This document shows positions 1-8,177 of a DNA stretch of 10,161 bases, in pieces. The DNA comes from Thermococcus sp. (GTDB lineage: Archaea; Methanobacteriota_B; Thermococci; Thermococcales; Thermococcaceae). Made by a program: the position numbers and the translations under genes. The DNA lies in NCBI GenBank assembly GCA_027001105.1, contig JALTMZ010000199.1:1-10161 (forward strand), in the 5' to 3' direction. The notes beneath the pieces are model-generated. The model was given only the letters and a program-made list of their open reading frames with translations, made no database searches and was not told where the DNA came from. Every line of letters starts with the position of its first letter. Position 1 is the first letter of the stretch.

Positions 1-1501
<1,501 letters not shown>

Positions 1502-1795
1502 CTTTCACCACCGTTATCTCAAAAATTACAGTTCCACCCTCAGTATATGGGGGTCCGGGATCGAGACACTGCACGTAGGCTTTATCTTTCTTTCCCAGTC
1601 CAAGTTCACTTGGTTTAATACCTTTTCTCAGTGCTACGATATAAGGGATTAGGGAAGCAAATGCGTGAGTACATATTGCGTCTGTTTCTTCTAACTTCAC
1701 TTGGGGTCCTTCAATAACTATTCTGTCACCTACCTTAAACACTGGGCATTTTCCATTAATTTTTATGACAGTTATAATCAATTTTTCCATGTCCG

Positions 1796-1800
1796 CCACC
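1796..1800 (-). promoter_or_regulatory. Ribosome binding site deciding the start of the TIGR04076 gene
   Basis: On the minus strand GGTGG lies 5 bases before the ATG at 1790. The in-frame GTG at 1799 overlaps this site, so the ATG is the better start. Confidence 0.55.
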
Positions 1801-1826
1801 GAAATGTAAATAAGGCTTTAAGTTCA

Positions 1827-1840
1827 AAAGATTAATTCAG
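1827..1840. promoter_or_regulatory. Possible shared TATA region between divergent operons
   Basis: AT-rich stretch with core GATTAATT in the 100-base gap between the leftward TIGR04076 operon and the rightward DUF515/pilus operon. Read leftward, a start site about 26 bases away falls near 1807 and gives a leader of about 17 bases that includes the ribosome site. Read rightward, the start falls near 1859 and gives a leader of about 34 bases that includes the GGTGGTG site. It is not a strong consensus box. TTTTAA at 1861-1866 is too close to the gene to serve the rightward operon with a normal leader. The placement is inferred from spacing only. Confidence 0.3.
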
Positions 1841-1879
1841 ATGTGGATGGCCGACTGTAATTTTAACGATAATTCTCAT

Positions 1880-1886
1880 GGTGGTG
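1880..1886 (+). promoter_or_regulatory. Ribosome binding site deciding the start of the DUF515 gene
   Basis: GGTGGTG lies 6 bases before the GTG at 1893. The same motif precedes the minus-strand GTPase start and the TTG start at 6198. The upstream ATG at 1878 has no such site and overlaps this one. Confidence 0.6.
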
Positions 1887-1892
1887 CTCAAA

Positions 1893-3308
1893 GTGTCAGA
1901 GGATATTGAAGCGAAAATTAGAAGGTTGAGAGAGTTGGGAAAGGCAACTGCCGAGCAGGAAGCTAAGCCTTCCAAGCCTGCCGTGACAAGACCTCCGAGA
2001 AGAGTTTCTAAAATTGGAAGTCTTAGAGAAAGAGAAAGAAAAAGAAGAATTATAATTGGAGCTGCAATCGTGATTATAATACTCTTGGCGATTTCATTTG
2101 CCGCTTATACTTATTACCAGAATAGAACCCTCAGGGAGTTAGAGAAAGCAAAACAGCAAAAAATTGCTGAGGTCAATAGGTATTTTACAGGGGAACTTGC
2201 CAACGATACTGCCAAATTTGAACTGATTAAACAAATTCAAGCCGCTAAAAGTATTGAGGAGCTTAACAAAATTGATGTAAAAAAAGTTTATGAAGAACGT
2301 TTGGCTGAACTGCAGAGAAGAAAAGAGGAAGAAGCCAAGAGAAAGGCTCTTGAAGAACTAAACAAAGCCAAAGCTCAGCAAATATCTGCAATTGAGCAAG
2401 CATTTGAACCGTTGTTGGCTCAGCCTCTTCCAGAAGATTTGAAAAATAAAGCAATTAAAAAGCTGAATCAACTTAAACAGGAAGTTGAGAATGCTCAAAG
2501 TAAGGAACAAGTTCTCGCCGTTGATCCCACACCATATCTGATGGATTTATGGAAAGAATACTATTATTACTTAATTGATTCTATTCCAACTCAGAAAGTT
2601 ATTTTAAAGAAGGGTGAGGAGAAGAGGATATATACAAAAATTGAAGCCAAATACGTAATCAGCAAAATAACAGATCTTGGGGAGCTCCTTCAATATACAA
2701 TTGAAAAAGCGGAAATGGTGCAGATTGCCCTTGTGTTAACAAGAGACAGGATAAATGGGGCATTCCTTTCACCGGGTGATAAAATTAAAATTTACGCTAA
2801 AAATGGTACAAAAGGCCAATACATCAAAATCGCAGATGAGGGATACGTTGATTTGGTGCTTCTCCCTACGACAGCAGGTCAAATTTCACTGAGCGAATCT
2901 CAGAGTGAGGGAAGTACGGTTTCGACCTCATCAACCACATCCTATTCGGAATCACACTCAACAAGCTACACCCCCGGAGATACTACAATAACAAATGCTC
3001 AAAATGCAAATAACCAATATTCCACAACTCAATCAAGCAGTGACAGCTCAAGTGCATATTATAATTACAATGTCGACTTGGCTGAAGTTCTGAAAGCAAT
3101 TGCGGCTGGAAAAATCGAAGCTCCAGAGGATGTTAAGGAACAGCTCTCACAGTATGGATGGAAAATTATTGATCTCGAAAAAGACTCAGGCATGCTTGTG
3201 CTCGATCCTACGGCCAGATTCCTTGTAATAATCGAAGTTCCGGCTGAATTTGTTACGGACATATTAAACCATAAGGACATGATCTATATTGCAAAAATCA
3301 CGGGGTGA
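1893..3308 (+). CDS. DUF515 family membrane-anchored protein of a type IV pilus-like operon
   Basis: 471 residues, first gene of the secretion operon. It has a basic, Pro/Lys-rich cytoplasmic N-terminus (about 1-52) and one strongly hydrophobic membrane helix (about 53-75, core IIIGAAIVIIILLAISFAAY). A charged, helical, coiled-coil-like region follows (about 80-205), then a beta-rich domain containing GAFLSPGD (289-296). Next come a Ser/Thr linker (334-395) and a final folded segment of about 76 residues. Positive-inside charge places most of the protein outside the cell. I recognise the archaeal DUF515 family, which has no established function. The TRDRINGAFLSPGDKIKIYA segment resembles the SAF-like part of CpaB/RcpC proteins of bacterial Tad pili, suggesting an assembly or channel role (inference). 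I choose the GTG at 1893 because GGTGGTG sits 6 bases upstream; the in-frame ATG at 1878 would add five residues but has no ribosome site. The TGA stop lies within the next gene's ribosome site. Confidence 0.8.
   Translation: MSEDIEAKIRRLRELGKATAEQEAKPSKPAVTRPPRRVSKIGSLRERERKRRIIIGAAIVIIILLAISFAAYTYYQNRTLRELEKAKQQKIAEVNRYFTGELANDTAKFELIKQIQAAKSIEELNKIDVKKVYEERLAELQRRKEEEAKRKALEELNKAKAQQISAIEQAFEPLLAQPLPEDLKNKAIKKLNQLKQEVENAQSKEQVLAVDPTPYLMDLWKEYYYYLIDSIPTQKVILKKGEEKRIYTKIEAKYVISKITDLGELLQYTIEKAEMVQIALVLTRDRINGAFLSPGDKIKIYAKNGTKGQYIKIADEGYVDLVLLPTTAGQISLSESQSEGSTVSTSSTTSYSESHSTSYTPGDTTITNAQNANNQYSTTQSSSDSSSAYYNYNVDLAEVLKAIAAGKIEAPEDVKEQLSQYGWKIIDLEKDSGMLVLDPTARFLVIIEVPAEFVTDILNHKDMIYIAKITG
2892..3077 (+). 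other. Ser/Thr-rich low-complexity linker within the DUF515 protein
   Basis: About 60 residues (334-395) composed of roughly half serine and threonine, with Asn, Gln, Tyr and Gly making up much of the rest and few charges. It separates the beta-rich domain from the C-terminal domain and is predicted to lie outside the cell. Such stretches in archaeal surface proteins are often O-glycosylated spacers; that role is inferred here. Confidence 0.75.
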
Positions 3309-3314
3309 CAGACA

Positions 3315-4355
3315 ATGAAAAGGTCTCTCCTTTCATTTTTCCTTGTTTTTTGGTTATTTGGAGCGTTCTTAAATGCCTCTGTAACTGGTGAGGATTATCC
3401 TCTTCCCGGGGGAGATTACAATAATATTGGGATTAAGGCAAGTCTTTATATTGATCTGAACATAACATTGGTTAATACCGCCCCATTTCCAAAATTTGTA
3501 ATCGTTAACCCATATTATGATTACATAATATACAGAGAGAATGGGGAAGTTTTAAGGGAAATTGGAAATGTGTCTTATATAACTCCTGCTTTGAACACTC
3601 TCAACTACCTTCCAGGCTTCTGGGTCAATCCGTATGAGACTCTGAAAGTTGAAGTAATGGTTAGAGACGATAATGTTATTGATTTACCATTAAAAGAATA
3701 CAAATCCGCGTTTCCACACAGCATAACTATTGTTTATCCAAATACAACTTCTGTGGTGTATTATGTCCAGACAGAGAAAGATGTGCAAAACTTTTTTTAT
3801 GGCACTGTATACCCTCAATTGTTATTAACTCCCCGCTACTATTTCAATGTCCAGACTTCTTTCTTTGGAAGAGACGGGGATATTAAAATACTAAAATATG
3901 ATGGGGAAGTAACTTTGGTTCTCCAGAATATTCCCAACAAGTATGGAGTATTCAGGACATTATTTGCCGTTGGATTGCCGGCTGTTTTTGAGAATGCTAA
4001 TCATTATGGATTTAGTCCGGAATACACCATGAGGTACAGTGAGTATGTTTCTGAATTTCTACCAAGCTTTTTAGGAGTAAAAGAGGAGCCTAAAACACAA
4101 AATGTCTCCAAAAAAGAATTTAATTTATATTCCCTATCAAACAAGCTTTTGAGCGGGAAAAAGATTGAAAATGTAAAGCAACCAAAAACTAAATTGGAGA
4201 GCTTTGATTACCCAGTATGGATTGTATGGCTTGGAAGTAGTCCCCTTGAAATAAAATATCACGTATCTTGGAACAATGACGAAAAGGTGAATGCAATTGA
4301 AAGACAAAAAGAGAAAGCACTCTGGTTTGTCTTGGATAGAAGAAATCCTGAGTAA
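3315..4355 (+). CDS. Secreted protein of unknown function in a pilus-type operon
   Basis: 346 residues; I do not recognise a family. The N-terminus (MKRSLLSFFLVFWLFGAFLN, then ASVTGE) is a classical Sec signal peptide with cleavage expected near residues 21-25. It is not a class III pilin signal. The mature part is rich in Tyr, Phe, Asn, Pro and beta-type segments, suggesting an extracellular beta fold, and carries several N-glycosylation sequons (NIT, NVS, NTT, NVS). There is no C-terminal membrane helix. A basic linker region (about 258-295) precedes a last short segment ending in the sequence that overlaps the ATPase gene. The start ATG has a GGGGTGA ribosome site 6 bases upstream that includes the previous stop. 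Its position between DUF515 and the ATPase implies a role on the outer face of the secretion machine, either structural or as a substrate; this is inference from context. Confidence 0.75.
   Translation: MKRSLLSFFLVFWLFGAFLNASVTGEDYPLPGGDYNNIGIKASLYIDLNITLVNTAPFPKFVIVNPYYDYIIYRENGEVLREIGNVSYITPALNTLNYLPGFWVNPYETLKVEVMVRDDNVIDLPLKEYKSAFPHSITIVYPNTTSVVYYVQTEKDVQNFFYGTVYPQLLLTPRYYFNVQTSFFGRDGDIKILKYDGEVTLVLQNIPNKYGVFRTLFAVGLPAVFENANHYGFSPEYTMRYSEYVSEFLPSFLGVKEEPKTQNVSKKEFNLYSLSNKLLSGKKIENVKQPKTKLESFDYPVWIVWLGSSPLEIKYHVSWNNDEKVNAIERQKEKALWFVLDRRNPE
4284..4290 (+). promoter_or_regulatory. Ribosome binding site deciding the ATPase start
   Basis: AAGGTGA ends directly before the ATG at 4291, which is too close for that codon, but lies 6 bases from the in-frame TTG at 4297. 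It is located inside the upstream secreted-protein gene. Confidence 0.5.
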
Positions 4356-6186
4356 AGATGCCGCTCCTTTAGAGAATATTTTGGGAGAAGCAGACAAAAA
4401 GAAGGAATATAACTCCCGGGGAGCGGCATTCCCATTTGGGAGTGGAGGAGGGTTAGATAGCATTCTATCTGAGAAATCCACAAAAGAAGAAAAAACAAAA
4501 TCTCCATTTCCATTTTTGAAGGAAGAAAAAAGTGGAGTTAAATTGGAGGATATTCTGGGAGCTCCTGAAAAGAAGCCTGTGGAACAGACATTTCCAAAGG
4601 AGGGGAAGAAAGAAACGCCCTTAACACTTCAGGATATTTTAGGAGCACCCCACAAGAGAGGTGTAATTCCCCCTTATGTTGGAGAGGTTAAAGTTCTGGA
4701 TGCATATGGGAATGTACGCATTCTCAAAGTTAAAGGGGAACCAGTACCGATATATGAACTCAGGCTTCCTGAGCTTAGTAAAGATGAAGAGAAACTTCTC
4801 AAGATGGTGAGAGATAGGGCAGTTGTTGAGATTCAGATTGATCCAGAGAGCATACCCGATATAGAAGAGAGACGGAGAATTTTCCTTAAAGCCGTGAAAA
4901 ATATGGTAAGGGAAATGGCTCCTACTTTATCTGAGGGGAGAATAGAAATTCTTACTGAGCTCGTTGTTCAAAATATGATAGGATATGGCAGACTTGACCC
5001 ATTGGTGAGGGATGATAATCTTGAAGAAATAATGGTTATTGGAACTAACAAGCCAGTCTATGTGTGGCACAGAAGGTTTAACATGTGTAAAACTAATATT
5101 GTATTTAAGGATGACAGAGAGATTTTAAACATAATTGAGCGTATCGCAAGGGAAGTTGGAAGAAGAATTGATCAGCAAAGTCCACTTTTAGATGCCCGTT
5201 TGCCTGATGGAAGCAGAGTAAATGCTACCATTCCACCAATCAGCTTAGATGGTCCAACAATTACAATTAGAAAGTTTAAAAAGGATCCACTGACGATAAT
5301 TGATCTTATAAAGTATGGTACACTCAATACTGATGTTGCAGCTCTATTATGGATATTTGTTGATGGATTGGGCATTAAGCCTGCAAATATCCTTGTTGCT
5401 GGTGGAACTGGTTCGGGTAAAACAACAACGTTGAATTCTCTTGCAATGTTTATTCCACCAAGTGAAAGAGTTATCTCCATTGAAGACACTGCGGAACTTC
5501 AGCTGCCAATAGAACATTGGGTCAGGTTAGAAACAAGACCCCCAAATGTTGAGGGAAAAGGAGAAATTACGATGGATGATCTTGTTAAGAACACGTTGCG
5601 TATGAGACCTGATAGAATTATAGTTGGTGAGGTCAGAGGACCTGAAGCGAGGACAATGTTTACCGCAATGAACACGGGACATGATGGCTGCATGGGCACA
5701 ATCCACTCCAACTCAGCAAGAGAAACGATTGTCAGGCTTGAGAGCCCACCAATGAACGTTCCAAGGATTATGATACCTGCTTTGGATATTATCATCATGC
5801 AGATCAGGTACCATAGTAGAAAAAAGGGAACAATAAGAAGAATCACAGAAATTGCTGAAGTCTCGGGAATTGAGGGCGAAAGTATTCAGTTGAACAAGTT
5901 GTATAAGTATGACCCAGCTAAGGATGAACTTGTTGCAACAGGGGTTCCAAGCAGATTTATGAATATTTTAGCCCAACATACTGGACTAAGCCTCACTGAG
6001 CTCGAAATTGAAAAAGAGAAGAGAAAACTCGTGCTGGAGTGGATGATAGAGAGAGGAATAAGAGGTATTGAGGAAGTCGGACACTATATAAGACAGTTCT
6101 ACATAGATTCAGAGGAGCTTCTTAAGAGAATTGAGAGAGAAAGTACATCTGCTGAACTTGCAAAGAAAGTTAAGAGCTTTATTTAA
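4297..6186 (+). CDS. Type II/IV secretion system ATPase (TadA/FlaI/GspE superfamily)
   Basis: 629-residue cytoplasmic ATPase that should power assembly of a type IV pilus-like or Tad-like structure. Residues 1-121 are a disordered-looking, Lys/Glu-rich region carrying five copies of a short (L/I)-x-x-I-L-(G/S) motif. An N-terminal domain of the secretion ATPase type follows (about 150-350, including IGYGRLDPL and DARLPDGSRVNAT). The RecA-like core has Walker A GGTGSGKT at 369-376, the Asp-box ISIEDT near 393-398, Walker B DRIIVGEVRG at 439-448 and the His box GTIHSN with H470. All key residues are present. The region after about 500 is basic and helical. I choose the TTG at 4297 because AAGGTGA is 6 bases before it; the ATG at 4291 abuts that site. 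The gene overlaps the secreted-protein gene by 59 bases. FlaI is a less likely identity because there are no archaellum genes here and two split T2SSF proteins follow. Confidence 0.93.
   Translation: MKDKKRKHSGLSWIEEILSKDAAPLENILGEADKKKEYNSRGAAFPFGSGGGLDSILSEKSTKEEKTKSPFPFLKEEKSGVKLEDILGAPEKKPVEQTFPKEGKKETPLTLQDILGAPHKRGVIPPYVGEVKVLDAYGNVRILKVKGEPVPIYELRLPELSKDEEKLLKMVRDRAVVEIQIDPESIPDIEERRRIFLKAVKNMVREMAPTLSEGRIEILTELVVQNMIGYGRLDPLVRDDNLEEIMVIGTNKPVYVWHRRFNMCKTNIVFKDDREILNIIERIAREVGRRIDQQSPLLDARLPDGSRVNATIPPISLDGPTITIRKFKKDPLTIIDLIKYGTLNTDVAALLWIFVDGLGIKPANILVAGGTGSGKTTTLNSLAMFIPPSERVISIEDTAELQLPIEHWVRLETRPPNVEGKGEITMDDLVKNTLRMRPDRIIVGEVRGPEARTMFTAMNTGHDGCMGTIHSNSARETIVRLESPPMNVPRIMIPALDIIIMQIRYHSRKKGTIRRITEIAEVSGIEGESIQLNKLYKYDPAKDELVATGVPSRFMNILAQHTGLSLTELEIEKEKRKLVLEWMIERGIRGIEEVGHYIRQFYIDSEELLKRIERESTSAELAKKVKSFI
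4336..4659 (+). repeat. Degenerate linear-motif repeat region in the ATPase N-terminus
   Basis: The translated region contains five copies of a short motif: IEEILS, LENILG, LDSILS, LEDILG and LQDILG. They start at 4336, 4369, 4453, 4543 and 4627. The last four are spaced 28, 30 and 28 residues apart. The later copies share flanks: a Phe-Pro(-Phe) element about 6-13 residues before and a basic pair shortly after, most clearly ILGAPEKK and ILGAPHKR. The copies differ at the DNA level, so this is an old, selected protein repeat rather than a recent duplication. Confidence 0.7.
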
Positions 6187-6194
6187 GGTGGTGG
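6186..6194 (+). promoter_or_regulatory. Ribosome binding site for a TTG-started gene
   Basis: AGGTGGTGG begins at the last base of the ATPase TAA stop and ends 3 bases before the TTG at 6198. It supports this non-ATG start and translational coupling. Confidence 0.55.
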
Positions 6195-6197
6195 CTG

Positions 6198-7259
6198 TTG
6201 GGAATTGGTAAAAAAATAACTGATATCTTCGAAAAAATTGGCGAAAAAACTCTGGAACTTAGTGAGAAGCCCATTAGACGAATTCCTCAAGGAAAAAGTA
6301 TTCAAGAGAGGCTTCAGGTACTCAAGAAAATGCAGGAGGAAGTCGAAAAAGAAAGAAAGGAAGAGAGGGAAAAAGAAATTGAGGAGCTTGTAGAGTGGAG
6401 GGAGAAAGAACTCCAAAAGCCTTTTTCTGAAAGAATTGCAGAAGCAGTATTAAAGTATTTCAGTGGTCCAGTTAGATCCTTGACAAAGTCGTTAAAGGGA
6501 CTGGAGTATGACCTGTATAGGGCCAATATTAGGATGAGTAAGGACAAATATGTCGCATTGATGATTGGAGTTAGCATCATTTCAAGTATTTTTACATTCT
6601 TAGTTGGAGTTCTCCTCATGCTCCCCGTGGATGTTTCGGTGTTATTAGCACTTCTTGGATTCATTGGTGGATTCCTCTATATGAGGAATTACCCCAGAAT
6701 TGTGTGGAAACACAGGGTTGCAGAGGTAGAAAGAGCAATGCCTTATGTTCTTAGGCATTTAGCATCTTTATTGAGTGCTGGTGTCGGCATTGCAGAGGCA
6801 ATATTATCAGTTGCAAATTCAGATTATGGTGTGATTTCAGAGGAATTTGAGCTTATAATCAGGGATATGCGTGGTGGTGCATCTTTTGAGGAGGCTTTAA
6901 CAAGATTTGAAGAGAGAATGGCATCAGAAAATGTAAGCAGAGTTGTGAAGCAAATGCTGAGGGCAGTAAAATTTGGAGGCAATTTATCGGGAATACTCTA
7001 CAAGCTGGCTGAGGACTTTTCATTTGAGTACAGAATGAGGCTTGTGGAGTACGTTCAAAAAGTCAATGGGTTAGCATTCGTTTACATGTTTATAAGTGTC
7101 GTTATGCCTACAATGCTTGTGGTTGCCGTATTGGCGGCATCAATAATGAATAAAAGATTGATTATGCCCATTCAAGGATTGGCAGTGGTACTGCTTTTTG
7201 GCTTTCCAGCAATGGCATTTCTGATGGTCGTGATGATAAAACGCAGTGAGCCGAGGTGA
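6198..7259 (+). CDS. T2SSF-domain pilus platform membrane protein, TadB-like
   Basis: 353-residue inner platform protein for the secretion ATPase. Residues 1-75 form a highly charged cytoplasmic helix (Lys/Glu/Arg, coiled-coil-like between about 35 and 73). Two membrane helices follow (about 118-141 and 144-162). A cytoplasmic T2SSF helical domain comes next (about 181-275, with AMPYVLRHLASLLSAGVGI and the second half MLRAVKFGGNLSGILYKLAEDF). Two more membrane helices end the protein (about 291-315 and 325-347). Members of this family bind the ATPase and transmit rotation or movement to the growing filament. The TTG start at 6198 is supported by a strong ribosome site and by the absence of an early ATG in frame. 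It lies 11 bases after the ATPase stop. It has one T2SSF domain, unlike longer double-domain GspF/PilC proteins, which fits a Tad-like split arrangement with its neighbour. Confidence 0.88.
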   Translation: MGIGKKITDIFEKIGEKTLELSEKPIRRIPQGKSIQERLQVLKKMQEEVEKERKEEREKEIEELVEWREKELQKPFSERIAEAVLKYFSGPVRSLTKSLKGLEYDLYRANIRMSKDKYVALMIGVSIISSIFTFLVGVLLMLPVDVSVLLALLGFIGGFLYMRNYPRIVWKHRVAEVERAMPYVLRHLASLLSAGVGIAEAILSVANSDYGVISEEFELIIRDMRGGASFEEALTRFEERMASENVSRVVKQMLRAVKFGGNLSGILYKLAEDFSFEYRMRLVEYVQKVNGLAFVYMFISVVMPTMLVVAVLAASIMNKRLIMPIQGLAVVLLFGFPAMAFLMVVMIKRSEPR

Positions 7260-7260
7260 G
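7253..7260 (+). promoter_or_regulatory. Ribosome binding site deciding the start of the TadC-like gene
   Basis: GAGGTGAG spans the TGA stop of the upstream gene and lies 4 bases before the ATG at 7265. The in-frame GTG at 7256 falls inside this site and is therefore an unlikely start. Confidence 0.6.
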
Positions 7261-7264
7261 TAAA

Positions 7265-8173
7265 ATGGCCAGGATTAAAATTGCACCTTATCTTGTTAAA
7301 ATTACGGAAAAAGTTATCCCCAAGAAGCTCTTAAAAAAATATGATCTGCTTTTATATTCTGCAGGAATAGCTTTTAGAGCAAGTGAATATCTGTTGATGT
7401 CGTTCCTTATATCTATAATCATTGGGACAGTATTGTCAATGCTTAACTCAATTTATGGGGTTGTAGCTTTTATTGTAACGCTGATTAGTACAATTTGGGT
7501 ATATCCCTATTGGAGGATCGTCAAAAGGATTGAGGACATGGAGCAAATGCTTCCCGATGCTTTCTTCTATTTAGCAAGTTCTCTTAGAGCTGGCATCTCA
7601 TTCTCAGAAGCATTGGAAGAGCTCACTACAGCAAAGTTCGGAGCATTAACTGAAGAGTTCAGAAAAACAGTTGCAGAAATCAAAAAAGGCAGACCAACTG
7701 TGGAAGCATTAAAAGCGTTTGCCCTAAGGAACAAAAAATCTCCAGTGATATACAGATCAATGATGATTATAATTGAAGCACTCGAAAGGGGTGCACCAAT
7801 GGCTGATGTTCTCGTTTCGGTTGGTAATGATGTTCGTGAAATTTTGAGAATTAAAAAGGAGAGAAAAGCTTCAACTGGAATGCAGACAATGTTCTTCATA
7901 ATCGCGAGTGGTTTTGTGGGTCCATTGATTCTTGGAGTTGTGTCCCAGGTGATTGCTGGATTGAGCGGTGTTGGGGGCTCAGTAATCCTGCCAATCTCAT
8001 CTATAAAAAACATACTTTTGATATTTGTTGCTTTGCAGGCAATAATCTCGGGGATAGGAATTGGAGTAATAAGAGAGGGAAAGTTTTTGGGAGGCTTAAA
8101 ATACAGTGCAGTGCTGGCAGTTATGGGAGTTATAGTGTTTAACCTCGCTGGTTCTATAAATCTGGGTATTTAG
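7265..8173 (+). CDS. T2SSF-domain pilus platform membrane protein, TadC-like
   Basis: 302 residues, last gene of the secretion operon. It has a basic N-terminus, two membrane helices (about 39-60 and 62-82) and a cytoplasmic T2SSF helical domain (about 95-200). That domain carries MLPDAFFYLASSLRAGISFSEAL, paralogous in position and pattern to the AMPYVLRHLASLLSAGVGIAEAI segment of the preceding protein. Three C-terminal membrane helices follow (about 208-231, 249-269, 280-298). It probably pairs with the TadB-like protein to form the membrane platform on which the ATPase acts. The start ATG at 7265 is chosen over the GTG at 7256 because a full GAGGTGAG site sits 4 bases before it, overlapping the previous stop. 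The gene ends 4 bases from the end of the convergent FKBP gene. Confidence 0.88.
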   Translation: MARIKIAPYLVKITEKVIPKKLLKKYDLLLYSAGIAFRASEYLLMSFLISIIIGTVLSMLNSIYGVVAFIVTLISTIWVYPYWRIVKRIEDMEQMLPDAFFYLASSLRAGISFSEALEELTTAKFGALTEEFRKTVAEIKKGRPTVEALKAFALRNKKSPVIYRSMMIIIEALERGAPMADVLVSVGNDVREILRIKKERKASTGMQTMFFIIASGFVGPLILGVVSQVIAGLSGVGGSVILPISSIKNILLIFVALQAIISGIGIGVIREGKFLGGLKYSAVLAVMGVIVFNLAGSINLGI

Positions 8174-8177
8174 GGTT

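Noticed and set aside
1878..1880. ATG as the DUF515 start
   Set aside because: No ribosome site lies before it and its last base begins the GGTGGTG that serves the GTG at 1893; kept only as an alternative.
4137..4513. Two minus-strand frames across the secreted protein/ATPase junction
   Set aside because: They cover the overlap region and could have suggested a third gene, but neither has a ribosome site or a plausible protein sequence.
5499..5846. 115-codon minus-strand frame, with 5172-5489 next to it
   Set aside because: Both are shadows of the ATPase core, which carries intact Walker and His-box motifs.
4297..6186. Identity as the archaellum ATPase FlaI
   Set aside because: No archaellin or fla accessory genes are nearby, two split T2SSF proteins follow in place of one FlaJ, and the long motif-bearing tail is unusual for FlaI.
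7567..8013. 148-codon open frame on the minus strand
   Set aside because: It lies entirely opposite the TadC-like gene, whose membrane and T2SSF signals are clear; no ribosome site or recognisable protein pattern supports it.
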